Below, one piece after another: positions 1 to 8,290 of a stretch of DNA of 64,000 bases. This DNA comes from Mucilaginibacter gossypiicola (GTDB lineage Bacteria; Bacteroidota; Bacteroidia; Sphingobacteriales; Sphingobacteriaceae). The translations under genes and the position numbers were made by a program. The first letter of the stretch is position 1; the number at the start of each line of letters is the position of its first letter. The stretch lies in NCBI RefSeq assembly GCF_900110105.1, contig NZ_FOCL01000005.1, positions 124,001 through 188,000 on the forward strand. The letters run 5' to 3'. A model generated the notes under the pieces. The model had not been told where the DNA came from. It worked only from the letters and a program-made list of their open reading frames with translations, and ran no database searches.

Positions 1-672
1 GCGCAGTATGCCAAAGTTGAACTGGATACCCGCTTTTACCGCAGCTTAGGCGGCGAAAAGCAATTTGTGTTTCGCATAAACCCTGGGATAGGTATTCCTT
101 ACGGTAACAGTAGCCAGCTTATTTTCGAAAAGAACTTTTACGCAGGAGGCGCCAATGATCTCAGGGCCTGGCTGCCGCGCACATTAGGTCCGGGGCAATT
201 TAACCGTGCTACATATTATGGTACCGATGTTAATACCCGTGCACGCTTGAAATATCTTGATCAGTTTGGTGAGATCAAGTTTATAACCAATGCCGAATAC
301 AGGTATCTGCTGGCCAATAACTTTTTTGGTGCTAAGCTTAAAGGTGCGTTTTTTGTTGATGCGGGTAACGTATGGCGTTTGCATGATGAGCCCCTTAACC
401 CCAACGGACAGTTTAAACTGAATAACTTTTTAAGTTCAACGGCGGTAGGTATAGGTACAGGGTTAAGGTTTGACCTGAGCTTCTTCGTTTTTAGGCTTGA
501 TGCGGCCTTTAAGCTTAAAGATCCCCAATTCAGCGGCTCTGATCAATGGGTGCTGATTAACCATGCCGGTGAACTGTTCAGCAAGGGCTCGTTCAAAAAA
601 GCTTATGAAACAGCTAATGGCGAAAGCTATAACTTTATGCAGCTGAACTTTGGCATTGGGTTGCCTTTTTAA
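1..672 (+). CDS. TamL-like BamA-family outer-membrane protein, C-terminal part
   Basis: The frame is open at base 1, so only the last 223 residues are present and the true start lies outside the window. The visible part alternates short polar and aromatic strands typical of the Omp85/BamA C-terminal barrel. It contains the FYAGGANDLRAW segment, which matches the conserved loop-6 region of the family, and ends in the aromatic residue expected of an outer-membrane beta-signal (GIGLPF). In Bacteroidota, proteins of this kind are called TamL and are thought to help insert or translocate outer-membrane proteins. The family call is firm; the choice of TamL over BamA or another Omp85 member is inference, because the POTRA domains and any lipoprotein signal are not visible. 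It converges with the next gene, with a large hairpin between them. Confidence 0.8.
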   Translation, partial: AQYAKVELDTRFYRSLGGEKQFVFRINPGIGIPYGNSSQLIFEKNFYAGGANDLRAWLPRTLGPGQFNRATYYGTDVNTRARLKYLDQFGEIKFITNAEYRYLLANNFFGAKLKGAFFVDAGNVWRLHDEPLNPNGQFKLNNFLSSTAVGIGTGLRFDLSFFVFRLDAAFKLKDPQFSGSDQWVLINHAGELFSKGSFKKAYETANGESYNFMQLNFGIGLPF

Positions 673-687
673 GATTTTAGAGGCTAA

Positions 688-787
688 AGGTAAAAGGCGA
701 AAGGTTAAAGGTTTTTAAGAAAAGCCAGACAATAAGCCTTTGCAAAGCTGCAGCTACCTTTTGCCTTTCACCTTTCGCCTTTTACCT
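688..787. repeat. AG/CT-rich inverted repeat between convergent genes
   Basis: The arms at 688-711 and 764-787 are 24 nt long and complementary with a single mismatch. They are built from AAAGG-type units. The loop, read on the minus strand, holds a GTAGCTGCAGCTTTGCAA core. The same arrangement recurs at 3428-3537 in the other orientation, so this is a copy of an interspersed element. Its place between convergent genes fits a bidirectional terminator role, which is inference. Confidence 0.75.
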
Positions 788-803
788 AAAAAGAGACCTC
801 TTT

Positions 804-1337
804 CTAAAACATATTCTTCAACCCGTCGATAATGCTTTCAAAAAAGGTAGGGATACTTAAGCCGTTGTGGTAGTTGAAATACAGGAAGATGCAGAATATA
901 ACTACAGCAATAATGATGAACCGCTTAAACATGTAGGCCAGCAATACCAGTAACAAAGGTATAGCTATCAATAGTATCCAGCTGATATGGAATGGGCTTA
1001 ACTTGCTGTCATGCTTGTAAATGTAGTATAGTATGGCATGTGTGCCGCTATCGTTCATGTGTTTGGCATACAGGAAGCTTGAACGATCGAGTTTGTGGCG
1101 GTAAAAGGCTGTACCCTTGTCAAACTTAAGTTCTTCGGTAAAGCCGTTCATTACAAAGGTAAAAACGCCGTTTACGTTTTCCTGTATTACACCTGCGGTA
1201 TCGGTTGCAACTACGGCAACCTCATCAACGGCAAAGGGGTTTTCTTTAATTACAAAATGGTTAATAGCAGTTTTATCGGCAAATGCAAAGCTGTGTGCCG
1301 CGGTAATAAGGCAAAAAATAAGTAAAAGTTTTTTCAT
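804..1337 (-). CDS. Hypothetical membrane protein with signal peptide
   Basis: I do not recognise this protein (177 aa). From the ATG at 1337 it begins MKKLLLIFCLITAAHSFAFA, a classical signal peptide with an A-x-A cleavage site. A soluble, probably periplasmic stretch of about 85 residues follows, then two hydrophobic segments (ISWILLIAIPLLLVLLAYMF and a closely spaced FIIIAVVIFCIFLYF). A TTG four codons upstream could also open the frame, but ATG directly before the signal peptide is the better start. It is convergent with the TamL-like gene and shares orientation with the TspO gene behind it. No catalytic motif is visible, so function is unknown. Confidence 0.6.
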   Translation of the reverse strand: MKKLLLIFCLITAAHSFAFADKTAINHFVIKENPFAVDEVAVVATDTAGVIQENVNGVFTFVMNGFTEELKFDKGTAFYRHKLDRSSFLYAKHMNDSGTHAILYYIYKHDSKLSPFHISWILLIAIPLLLVLLAYMFKRFIIIAVVIFCIFLYFNYHNGLSIPTFFESIIDGLKNMF

Positions 1338-1403
1338 GGTTTGATACAAAGCTTCTTTATCGATGCTGTAATTATCTGCAATAAAAATAGTGTTTTTTAT
1401 GAG

Positions 1404-1901
1404 CTATCGGTTAAGGAAATAAATACTCGTATTAAGCACGCTGGCAAAGCTTACCCATAATAAATAGGGAACAAGCAACCATGCAGCAGTACGGTTGAAT
1501 TTATTAAACCAAACGATGTTTACCAGTATGCTGAACCACAGCAAAATGATCACGATCAAGGCTCCCACTATCTGGTGCATGCCAAAGAATACTATCGACC
1601 ACGAAAAGTTTAAAATAAGCTGAATGAAATACACCGACCGGGCAATAATGTAAACTGGCTTACGGCTGCGGTGTTTCCAAACCAGGTAAGCTGCAGTCGC
1701 TATCATGATATAAATTACGGTCCATACCGGTGCAAATAACCAGGGTGGTGGATTAAACGACGGCTTTTTAAGCGTGCTATACCAGCCTGCAATTTCGGGC
1801 CGGGTTACCAGCGATGCAACAAAGCCAATAAATAATACAATGAGCAGGCTAATGAGGTAGGGCAAAAATTGAAAACGTTTGGTGGATACAGCTACAGGCA
1901 T
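1404..1901 (-). CDS. tspO: TspO/MBR family protein
   Basis: A 165-residue integral membrane protein of the tryptophan-rich sensory protein / mitochondrial benzodiazepine receptor family, which binds porphyrins and related ligands. Five hydrophobic helices are visible and the length is normal. Family signatures are present: WYSTLKKPSFNPPPWLFAPV between helices 1 and 2, QLILNFSWSIVFF in helix 3-4, and AAWLLVPYLLWVSFA near the C-terminus. The ATG at 1901 is well placed. The neighbours give no functional hint; the gene appears to stand alone on the minus strand. In other bacteria TspO takes part in tetrapyrrole or stress signalling; that role here is inferred from family only. Confidence 0.92.
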   Translation of the reverse strand: MPVAVSTKRFQFLPYLISLLIVLFIGFVASLVTRPEIAGWYSTLKKPSFNPPPWLFAPVWTVIYIMIATAAYLVWKHRSRKPVYIIARSVYFIQLILNFSWSIVFFGMHQIVGALIVIILLWFSILVNIVWFNKFNRTAAWLLVPYLLWVSFASVLNTSIYFLNR

Positions 1902-2059
1902 AATGATATTTGAACCGTTGAAAGAAGCGTAAGTTTTATCACGAACGAATAATCTTTAAAACTAACTAAAATGAAGTTTACTCTTACTTAAAGCAACCGT
2001 TTTGCAATAAATACACAACTTGTAGGCAGTATTAACAGTTAAATGTTAGTTTAGCCCGT

Positions 2060-2419
2060 ATGATAAAAGCCTACAGGTTATACACCGGCGATGACGGTCA
2101 CTCACATATAGAAAAGGGGATGGTTGAATTAGGTCCGCTTAGTGAAGCGCTGGCTATCAGGTTTCAGGAGTCGGAGCCGTATGCGTTTTATGATTATCAT
2201 AATGCCCCAACTAATCAGTATGTAATAACCCTTACTGGTACACTTGAATTTGAAACCTATCCCGGCGAAAAGTTTATCCTCAAGCCCGGCGAGATATTGA
2301 TAGCACAGGATACCACAGGAACAGCACACCAATGGAAACTGATTGATAACGAACCCTGGAAACGGGTGTATGTTACCTTCGATCCGGCAAAGCCTGTAAA
2401 TTTTGTGGCAGATAAATAA
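2060..2419 (+). CDS. Small single-domain cupin protein
   Basis: This 119-residue protein has a cupin-type beta-barrel pattern. The middle carries NQYVITLTGTLEFETYPGEKFILKPGEILIAQDTTGTAHQW, read here as segments: a strand with G-x-L-E-F-E, the turn PGE(K/I), and a final G-x-A-H-x-W. These match the two short cupin motifs, with one conserved His (AHQW) and acidic residues as possible metal ligands. There is no signal peptide, so it is probably cytoplasmic. No enzyme or regulatory partner is adjacent, and the substrate cannot be read from the sequence. Confidence 0.7.
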   Translation: MIKAYRLYTGDDGHSHIEKGMVELGPLSEALAIRFQESEPYAFYDYHNAPTNQYVITLTGTLEFETYPGEKFILKPGEILIAQDTTGTAHQWKLIDNEPWKRVYVTFDPAKPVNFVADK

Positions 2420-2429
2420 AACAATAACC

Positions 2430-2484
2430 GCCGCGGGTTTAATGAACTGCCGCAGGTTTAGCGCAGCGTAACCTGTGGTCGGGT
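2430..2484. repeat. Diverged GC-rich repeat (copy also near 8035-8073)
   Basis: The stretch contains GCAGGTTTAGCGCAGCGTAA followed by CCTGTGG. At 8035-8073 the window holds a recognisably similar segment (GTGGTTTAGTGCGGCATAA then CCCGTGG). Neither copy sits in a gene. The copies differ at many positions, so this is a diverged interspersed sequence of unknown role. Confidence 0.45.
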
Positions 2485-2490
2485 ATAGCC

Positions 2491-2525
2491 GAAGCTTTCA
2501 GCTTCGTCCTGAAGCTGAAAGCTTC
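2491..2525. repeat. Perfect 15-bp hairpin
   Basis: The arms GAAGCTTTCAGCTTC (2491-2505) and GAAGCTGAAAGCTTC (2511-2525) are perfectly complementary around the 5-nt loop GTCCT. Each arm is itself nearly palindromic, so GAAGCT or its complement occurs four times. It lies between the cupin and SGNH genes with no T-run on either side, so it is not a textbook terminator. Confidence 0.7.
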
Positions 2526-2654
2526 AATGATGTGTTACCAGATCGTTTTTTGATGCACGTAATATTCCTTTTACAAATGCTGATACAAAAGCCAACAAAA
2601 TTTTAATAGTTACAGTAAATCAGTATTTTCGGCAAATACCTTTATAATCTACAA

Positions 2655-3425
2655 ATGAAAGATACCGAACAAAACTATCGCCGCCATTTTTTGAAAACAG
2701 CAGCGGTAGGTACTATTGCCTCAATGGGGCTCTCATCTATCGTTTCATCGGCGTTGGCTGCCGAAAAACCGGCAAAGAAATTAACTTTTAACCAGGGCGA
2801 TGTAGTGCTTTTTCAGGGCGATTCTATTACCGACTGGGGGCGCGACCATAGCAAAACCGAACCCAATACTACCAGCGCTTTAGGCTCTGGCTATGCGCTG
2901 CTTACTGCTTCACAATTGCTGCTTAAGCACGCTGATAAAGGTTTAAAGATCTACAATAAAGGCATCAGCGGTAATAAGGTATATCAGCTTGCCGAGCGTT
3001 GGGATACCGATTGCCTTGCCCTTAAACCAAATATACTGAGCATCCACATAGGTGTAAACGACTTTTGGCATACCCTTACCGGCGGTTACAAAGGTACAAT
3101 AGATACTTATATGGCCGACTACAGAGCTTTGCTGACCCGTACCAAACAAGCTTTGCCCGATATTAAACTGGTAATTTGCGAGCCCTTCGCCGAAAAAAAT
3201 GTGAAGGCAGTTGATGATAAATGGTACCCTACATTTGATACCTTCCGCAAAGCAGCCAAAGACATAGCTACAGAGTTCGACGCGGTGTTTGTGCCTTATC
3301 AATCAGCATTTGATAAAGCCGAACAAACAGCACCAGCCAGCTACTGGAACCTTGATGGCGTACACCCAAGCGTAGCCGGCGAAGCCCTTATGGCCCAAAC
3401 ATGGTTGAAAGCTGTGGGAGCGTAG
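2655..3425 (+). CDS. SGNH/GDSL-type esterase, exported
   Basis: A 256-residue SGNH hydrolase, probably a carbohydrate or acyl esterase. The N-terminus NYRRHFLKTAAVGTIASMGL is a Tat-like signal (RRHFLK, hydrophobic stretch, then SSALAAE), pointing to export. Catalytic blocks are in order: LFQGDSITDWGR with the nucleophile Ser, ISGNKV with the oxyanion Gly/Asn, HIGVNDFW with the Asn of block III, and DGVHPS near the C-terminus with the Asp-x-x-His pair. The length fits the family, related to rhamnogalacturonan or xylan acetylesterases. No carbohydrate locus is directly beside it, so the substrate is unknown. The Tat call rests on the motif only. Confidence 0.85.
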   Translation: MKDTEQNYRRHFLKTAAVGTIASMGLSSIVSSALAAEKPAKKLTFNQGDVVLFQGDSITDWGRDHSKTEPNTTSALGSGYALLTASQLLLKHADKGLKIYNKGISGNKVYQLAERWDTDCLALKPNILSIHIGVNDFWHTLTGGYKGTIDTYMADYRALLTRTKQALPDIKLVICEPFAEKNVKAVDDKWYPTFDTFRKAAKDIATEFDAVFVPYQSAFDKAEQTAPASYWNLDGVHPSVAGEALMAQTWLKAVGA

Positions 3426-3427
3426 TT

Positions 3428-3608
3428 TTAAGGTAAAAGGATAAAGGTAAAAGGCAAAAGGTAGCTACAGCTTTGCAAGTGGCTCACCTGCATTTTTTTA
3501 ACCTTTCGCCTTTTGCCTTTGTCCTTTCACCTTCCCCAAAAGACCTTTTACTTTTCTGCTTTCACCTCCCCCTGAAAACCTTTAACCTTTCGCCTTTAAC
3601 CTTTCGCC
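3428..3608. repeat. AG/CT-rich interspersed element, second copy with extra CT units
   Basis: It starts with AGGTAAAAGG-type units (3428-3461), continues with a GTAGCTACAGCTTTGCAA core, and closes with complementary CCTTTCGCCTTTTGCC units (about 3500-3537). Further CCTTT(A/C)ACCTTTCGCC units run to 3608. Copy 688-787 has the same order in the opposite orientation. It sits between the SGNH esterase and the ABC-F gene and ends about 10 nt before the ABC-F promoter box. Confidence 0.75.
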
Positions 3609-3618
3609 TCAAAAACTG

Positions 3619-3626
3619 TATCTTTG
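3619..3626 (+). promoter_or_regulatory. Candidate -7 box of the ABC-F gene
   Basis: TATCTTTG matches the Bacteroidota -7 consensus TAnnTTTG exactly and ends 7 nt before the ATG at 3634. If it is used, the mRNA would have almost no leader. No clear -33 TTG is present at the usual spacing. Confidence 0.5.
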
Positions 3627-3633
3627 CGCGTAA

Positions 3634-5556
3634 ATGATTGCTATAAATAACCTTACGTTCGAGATTGGTGCGCGGGCCTTATATGATGAAGCCAACTGGC
3701 ATATTAAACCCGGTGAAAAAATTGGTTTAATTGGTGCCAACGGTACTGGTAAAACCACCCTTTTAAAAATTATTGTAGGCGACTATAAACCTACCTCCGG
3801 AACTGTTTCAATGGCTAAGGACCTTACTATGGGCTACCTTAACCAGGATCTGCTTTCTTATTCATCTGATAAAACCATTGTACATGTGGCTATGGAAGCC
3901 TTTGAGCGCCAGAACCAACTGCACGACGAGATCGAGAACCTGCTTAAAAAGCTGGAAACGGATTATAGCGAAGAACTACTAAATAAACTAAGCGATAAGC
4001 AGCACGAGTTTGAACTGCTTGACGGTTACAATATCGAATATAAAGCCCACGAAATTTTGGCGGGCTTAGGTTTCAGTGATGACGATTGCAAGCGTAAACT
4101 AAGCACCTTTTCTGGTGGTTGGCGGATGCGTGTAATGCTGGCCAAGATCCTGTTGCAGGCACCTGATATCCTGCTGCTGGATGAGCCTACCAACCACCTG
4201 GATTTACCATCTATCCAATGGCTGGAAGACTACCTGAAGGCTTTTACCGGCGCTATCATCATCGTATCGCACGATAGGTGGTTCCTGGATAAGGTGATTA
4301 ACCGTACCGTTGAATCGCGCAAGGGCAAGCTGACTGTTTATGCAGGCAACTACTCTTTCTATCTCGAAGAAAAAGCCCTGCGCGAAGAAATTCAACGTGG
4401 TGAGTTTAAAAATCAGCAATCAAAAATTAAACAGGAAGAGCGTTTGATCGAGCGTTTCCGTGCCAAAGCTTCTAAGGCAAAAATGGCGCAATCCCGCATC
4501 AAAATGCTGGATAAAATGGAGCGGATTGATGATGTGGATGATGATAATCCATCCGTTAACTTCGCTTTCCGTTTCAGTAAGCAATCGGGCAGGCACGTGA
4601 TAACGTTGGAGGATATTGTTAAGAAATATCCTGCTATCGATATTTTAAATGGGGGTGAGGCGGTAATAGAAAAAGGTGATAAAATTGCCCTCATTGGTGC
4701 CAACGGTAAAGGTAAATCAACGCTGTTGCGCATCATTGCTTCGGCCGATAAGGATTTTACAGGTAAGGTAACTACAGGTCATAACGTAACTACTACGTTT
4801 TTTGCCCAGCACCAGCTGGAGTCGTTACACCTCGAAAACCAGATATTGCAGGAGTTGCAGGCATTCGCGCCAAAACATACTGATACCGAGCTGCGTACCA
4901 TTTTAGGTTCGTTTTTGTTTACCGGCGATGACGTTTTCAAAAAGATCAAGGTACTATCGGGTGGTGAAAAATCGCGCGTGGCTTTGGCTAAGGCGCTTAC
5001 TGCCGATGCTAACTTCCTGGTACTGGATGAGCCTACCAACCACCTTGATATGCAGTCGGTTAATATCCTGATCCAGGCGCTTGACCAGTACGAGGGTACT
5101 TTCATTGTGGTATCGCACGACAGGTATTTCCTTGATAATGTTGCCAACAAGATCTGGTTTATTGAAGACCAGAAGATTAAAATTTATCCGGGTACTTATG
5201 CCGAGTTTGACGAATGGTACGCCAAACGTAAACTGGAACCAAAAGCTGCTGCACCTGCACCTCAGCCCAAAAAGGAAGAGAAAAAGCCTGAGCCGGTTAA
5301 ACAACCACAAGGCGAAAACAAGCATCAGCAGTTAAAAAAACTGAACCAGGACCTGGCTAAAATGGAACAACAGATTGCCGACCTCGAAAAAGAGGTAAAG
5401 CAGTTTGAAACCCAACTGGCCGACGAGAAAATATATAGTGACGGCGCCAAACTAAAGCAAACCAACGCTGCCTACAGTGCCAAACAAACCGAGCTGAAAC
5501 AAATGCAGGAAAAATGGGAAGCACTGGCTGAGCAGATATTGGAGCTCGAATCGTAA
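3634..5556 (+). CDS. ABC-F family ATPase (Uup/EttA-like)
   Basis: A 640-residue cytosolic protein with two ABC ATPase domains and no membrane segment, the layout of ABC-F translation factors that act on ribosomes. Domain 1 has Walker A GANGTGKT (about residues 34-41), signature FSGGWRMR and Walker B LLLDEPTNHLD. The charged linker (about 235-315) corresponds to the interdomain P-site tRNA-interaction region. Domain 2 has Walker A GANGKGKS, signature LSGGEKSR and LVLDEPTNHLD. The last 80 residues are a Pro/Lys-rich hinge and a heptad-rich coiled coil, as in Uup. All catalytic residues look intact. It is a single-gene unit, followed by REP-like palindromes. Confidence 0.93.
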   Translation: MIAINNLTFEIGARALYDEANWHIKPGEKIGLIGANGTGKTTLLKIIVGDYKPTSGTVSMAKDLTMGYLNQDLLSYSSDKTIVHVAMEAFERQNQLHDEIENLLKKLETDYSEELLNKLSDKQHEFELLDGYNIEYKAHEILAGLGFSDDDCKRKLSTFSGGWRMRVMLAKILLQAPDILLLDEPTNHLDLPSIQWLEDYLKAFTGAIIIVSHDRWFLDKVINRTVESRKGKLTVYAGNYSFYLEEKALREEIQRGEFKNQQSKIKQEERLIERFRAKASKAKMAQSRIKMLDKMERIDDVDDDNPSVNFAFRFSKQSGRHVITLEDIVKKYPAIDILNGGEAVIEKGDKIALIGANGKGKSTLLRIIASADKDFTGKVTTGHNVTTTFFAQHQLESLHLENQILQELQAFAPKHTDTELRTILGSFLFTGDDVFKKIKVLSGGEKSRVALAKALTADANFLVLDEPTNHLDMQSVNILIQALDQYEGTFIVVSHDRYFLDNVANKIWFIEDQKIKIYPGTYAEFDEWYAKRKLEPKAAAPAPQPKKEEKKPEPVKQPQGENKHQQLKKLNQDLAKMEQQIADLEKEVKQFETQLADEKIYSDGAKLKQTNAAYSAKQTELKQMQEKWEALAEQILELES

Positions 5557-5570
5557 GATTAATCTCCATG

Positions 5571-5655
5571 TCATTGCGAGGAACGAAGCAATCGCGAACA
5601 GTACAGGGTCGCTCTGTATAGCATGCGGTTGCCACGCTATCGCTCGCAATGACAT
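5571..5655. repeat. REP-like palindromic repeat, copy a
   Basis: It begins TCATTGCGAGGAACGAAGCA and ends with the opposing arm CGCTCGCAATGACA. The inner part carries the CGCGAACAGTACAGG sequence found in other copies. The unit lies directly after the ABC-F stop codon. Confidence 0.85.
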
Positions 5656-5684
5656 GGTGGTTTAGCGATATTATAAATTAATCA

Positions 5685-5777
5685 GTCATTGCGAGGTACG
5701 AAGCAATCCCCAATTAGTAGAGTAGCTATCCAAGTTTCTCTGTACAGTTTAGGATTGCTTCGTTCCTCGCAATGACG
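5685..5777. repeat. REP-like palindromic repeat, copy b
   Basis: The left arm GTCATTGCGAGGTACGAAGC and the right arm GCTTCGTTCCTCGCAATGAC are complementary except at the variable base after GAGG. The centre contains CTGTACAG. It is a nearly complete copy, in tandem with copy a. Confidence 0.88.
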
Positions 5778-5812
5778 TTTGTTTTATAGTTTAAACGGAA
5801 TTGAAAGTTGAT

Positions 5813-7063
5813 ATGAAAAAACTTTGCCTGATTTTCTTCACCATCCTGTCATTAAACTCCTTCGCCCAATCTCCCTATAACAACAACGTTTACTCGCCGG
5901 CTATAAAAAGCGTTGAGTTTTATAACACTGCCAAGCAGGGTTCTTTCCCGGTAATTAATTTGGGGACCGACGAAAAGGTGCTGCTAACCTTTGATGACCT
6001 GCGCGGGGGCAGTCGTAATTATTATTATACCATTGAGCATTGCGATGCTAACTGGAACTCATCAAACCTTTCATCTGCCGAGTACCTGCAAAGTTTTACC
6101 GACGACAGGCTGTACAACTACAGCTATTCAACCGGTACCATGCAAAAGTATACCCATTACGAAATCTCGTTACCCAACAATAACATCGCTCCCAAAATAT
6201 CGGGTAATTATGTGCTGAAGGTTTATGAAGATGGCGATCAAAACAAAATGGTGCTTACCCGCCGCTTGTATGTGCTGGGTAAACGCGTATCAATAGCTGC
6301 CGATCTGGTAGCTTCGGCCAATAATGCTACACGGCAAACCAATCAGAAAATCAATTTTACGGTTGATTATTCGGGCCTTGTTGTGCAGAACCCGGCTTAT
6401 GCCCTGCGTACTTTTATTATGCAAAACGCCCGTACCGAAACGGCGGTGCTTAATGGGCAGCCAACCTATATCCGTGGTTCGCAATTAATTTATAATGATG
6501 TAAGCATTAACGATTTTCCTGGGCGCAACGAGTTCAGACTGTTTGATACGCGTACACTTAAGCTCAACTCGCAGAGGGTAGCCAAAATTTATAAAGATTC
6601 AACCAACGTGGTAGTGCTGCTTGGCGACCCGGTGCGCGACCAGCCCAACTACATTTTTCAGTACGATAACGACGGCAAATTTTACATTTTGAATAACGAC
6701 GGCACCACACCGGCTACAGATGCCGATTACGCGCACGTGTATTTCACCCTGTCAACCAATAAAAACCCTAACGACGGAGCGCCGTATGTGGTAGGCCAGT
6801 TTAATAATTACCGGCTTGATGATAGCAATAAGCTTCACCCGCTTGATAACGGCAGGTACACAGTAAATATGCTGTTAAAGCAAGGTGTGTACGATTATGA
6901 ATACGTTTGGGTAGATGCCAAAACAGGCCAGGCAGATGATATCCCCTTTGAGGGAAGCCACTTTGAAACCGAAAACGAATACCAGATGCTAACCTACTAC
7001 CGTCCGCCTGCAGCCAGATGGGATGAGCTGGTAGGTTTCAGGGAGTTGGTGACTAAGAGGTAG
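5813..7063 (+). CDS. Type IX secretion system plug protein (former DUF5103)
   Basis: A 416-residue protein with a signal peptide (MKKLCLIFFTILSLNSFAQ). It matches the pattern of the DUF5103 / T9SS plug family: an N-terminal Ig-like domain with LTFDDL and YYYTIEHCDANW, a middle GNYVLKVYEDGD, and a C-terminal DYEYVW and FEGSHFETENEYQMLTYYRP. In the family, this periplasmic protein is known to seal the large SprA outer-membrane pore when no substrate or PorV is bound. A TTG four codons upstream keeps the frame open, but the ATG at 5813 directly precedes the signal peptide. The gene stands alone, as T9SS genes usually do. No other T9SS gene is in the window. Confidence 0.85.
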   Translation: MKKLCLIFFTILSLNSFAQSPYNNNVYSPAIKSVEFYNTAKQGSFPVINLGTDEKVLLTFDDLRGGSRNYYYTIEHCDANWNSSNLSSAEYLQSFTDDRLYNYSYSTGTMQKYTHYEISLPNNNIAPKISGNYVLKVYEDGDQNKMVLTRRLYVLGKRVSIAADLVASANNATRQTNQKINFTVDYSGLVVQNPAYALRTFIMQNARTETAVLNGQPTYIRGSQLIYNDVSINDFPGRNEFRLFDTRTLKLNSQRVAKIYKDSTNVVVLLGDPVRDQPNYIFQYDNDGKFYILNNDGTTPATDADYAHVYFTLSTNKNPNDGAPYVVGQFNNYRLDDSNKLHPLDNGRYTVNMLLKQGVYDYEYVWVDAKTGQADDIPFEGSHFETENEYQMLTYYRPPAARWDELVGFRELVTKR

Positions 7064-7147
7064 ACCTCTCCTAAATCCTCTCCAAAGGAGAGGACTTTAA
7101 AAACTTTGCAAATAAAAGTCTCCCCCTTGGGGGAGATTTAGAGGGGG
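7064..7147. repeat. Nested palindromic CT/GA-rich element
   Basis: It contains CCTCTCC-AAA-GGAGAGG (7077-7093) and TCTCCCCCTTGGGGGAGA (7119-7136). Its outer ends (CCTCTCCTAAATC and GATTTAGAGGGGG) also pair. It follows the plug gene and may end its transcript, but there is no T-run. It looks like another member of the window's palindromic repeats. Confidence 0.65.
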
Positions 7148-7151
7148 TGCG

Positions 7152-7159
7152 TATCTTTG
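7152..7159 (+). promoter_or_regulatory. Candidate -7 box of the thioesterase gene
   Basis: TATCTTTG matches TAnnTTTG exactly and ends 18 nt before the ATG at 7178. A TTG lies at 7127-7129, about 3 nt further away than the usual spacing. Confidence 0.5.
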
Positions 7160-7177
7160 CCTCAAAACACTATCTAT

Positions 7178-7729
7178 ATGACCGGAAAATCGCCGCAGGA
7201 ATCATACACCATCATGAACGAACTGGTATTACCCAATGATACCAATACCTTAAACAACCTGATGGGCGGCAGACTGCTGCATTGGATGGATATCGCAGCC
7301 GCTATTTCGGCGCAAAAACATTGCAACAGGATAGTGGTTACAGCATCGGTAGATAATGTATCGTTCCAGTCGCCGATAAAGCTGGGCGATGTGATCAGTA
7401 TTGAAGCCAAGGTTACCCGGGCCTTTACAACCTCTGTTGAGGTAAGGATGGACGTGTGGGCGCAAAACATCCCATCGGGCACCAAAGTAAAAAGCAACGA
7501 GGCATACTACACCTTTGTGGCTTTAGATAAAGACGGGCAAAAAACTGCCGTCCCCGAACTGGTCCCCGAAACGGATAAGGAGCGGGCACTGTTTGAAGGG
7601 GCGCTTCGTCGCCGCCAGTTGAGGCTGATATTGGGCGGCAAAATGAACCCTAATGATGCTACCGAACTCAAAGCCCTGTTTTTTGGCGATCAGCTGCCAC
7701 CCAACCTGGGCGAAGAAATAAAGCAGTAA
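7178..7729 (+). CDS. Acyl-CoA thioesterase, hotdog fold
   Basis: From the ATG at 7178 the protein has 183 residues. It has the hotdog-fold pattern of cytosolic acyl-CoA hydrolases (YciA/BFIT type): NTLNNLMGGRLLHWMDIAAA with the helix-capping Gly and the catalytic Asp, VTASVDNVSFQSPIKLGDVI on the next strand, and a later AYYTFVALDKDG. These enzymes hydrolyse acyl-CoA to free acid and CoA. A TTG 7 codons upstream overlaps the promoter box at 7152-7159, so the ATG is the likelier start. It is a single-gene unit. Substrate chain length cannot be read from the sequence. Confidence 0.88.
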   Translation: MTGKSPQESYTIMNELVLPNDTNTLNNLMGGRLLHWMDIAAAISAQKHCNRIVVTASVDNVSFQSPIKLGDVISIEAKVTRAFTTSVEVRMDVWAQNIPSGTKVKSNEAYYTFVALDKDGQKTAVPELVPETDKERALFEGALRRRQLRLILGGKMNPNDATELKALFFGDQLPPNLGEEIKQ

Positions 7730-7784
7730 CAAATTTAAGGGCGTATGGTCTAAACAGTAGTTAAACATTAAAACTACTACAACC

Positions 7785-7985
7785 ATGCGATACTTTTTGT
7801 GCTTTTTACTGCCACCCGCTGCCATTTTAACCACCGGCAGGATAGGTGCATTTATACTGAATATATTTTTAACCCTGTTTTTCTGGATTCCGGGTGTAAT
7901 ACATGCCATACTGGTAACCAGCGATTACTATGATGCCAAACGCCACCGTCAACTCATGCGGGCAACAAGGCGCGCAAGGTGGTAG
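7785..7985 (+). CDS. Pmp3/YqaE family small membrane protein
   Basis: A 66-residue protein with two hydrophobic helices. It has the family's spacing: LCFLLPPAAILTTGRIGAFI, then NIFLTLFFWIPGVIHAILV, then a short basic tail. The PP in helix 1 and W-x-P-G-x-x-H-A in helix 2 are the Pmp3 (UPF0057) signature. Members are membrane proteins linked to salt or cold stress and membrane potential. Starting ATG is clear. The basic tail (AKRHRQLMRATRRARW) is longer than in the shortest members. Confidence 0.88.
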   Translation: MRYFLCFLLPPAAILTTGRIGAFILNIFLTLFFWIPGVIHAILVTSDYYDAKRHRQLMRATRRARW

Positions 7986-8084
7986 ACCGCTGATTTATGT
8001 GATTACGTTGATTTCGCTGATCATCTGAACCACCTGCAGTGGTTTAGTGCGGCATAACCCGTGGTTGAATACAATCCCTCCCCA

Positions 8085-8142
8085 TCACGTCATTGCGAGT
8101 ATCCATCAGGAGAAACCCTGAAAAAAAACGTAATGACGTGTG
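8085..8142. repeat. Short inverted repeat related to the REP family
   Basis: CACGTCATT at the left and AATGACGTG at the right frame an interior that shares only TCATTGCGAG with the REP-like family. It may be a decayed or rearranged copy. Confidence 0.5.
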
Positions 8143-8174
8143 AAAATTATGCTTGATAATCAGTTATTTATGAT

Positions 8175-8290
8175 CACGTCATTATAAGGTACGAAGCAAT
8201 CGCGAACTGTACAGAGCAAACCTGCAATACCCCTCATCTTAAAAAGTCACGAGTACTCCACGCTTTTCCCTACGCTGCATACTCGCGCCA
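8175..8290. repeat. Composite repeat C1 (REP arm plus AAAAAGTCACGAGTAC segment)
   Basis: A REP-like arm (ACGAAGCAATCGCGAACTGTACAG, split here as ACGAAGCAATC and GCGAACTGTACAG) is followed by TTAAAAAGTCACGAGTACTC and CTTTTCCCTACGCTGCATAC. The same order recurs at 8661-8748, and a more diverged version lies at 14101-14145. It is a larger composite of two repeat modules. Confidence 0.7.

Noticed and set aside
2129..2332. Minus-strand frame opposite the cupin gene
   Set aside because: It is the antisense shadow of a gene with a clear fold pattern.
5357..5655. Minus-strand frames at the end of the ABC-F gene
   Set aside because: They are antisense to the coiled-coil region and REP copy a.
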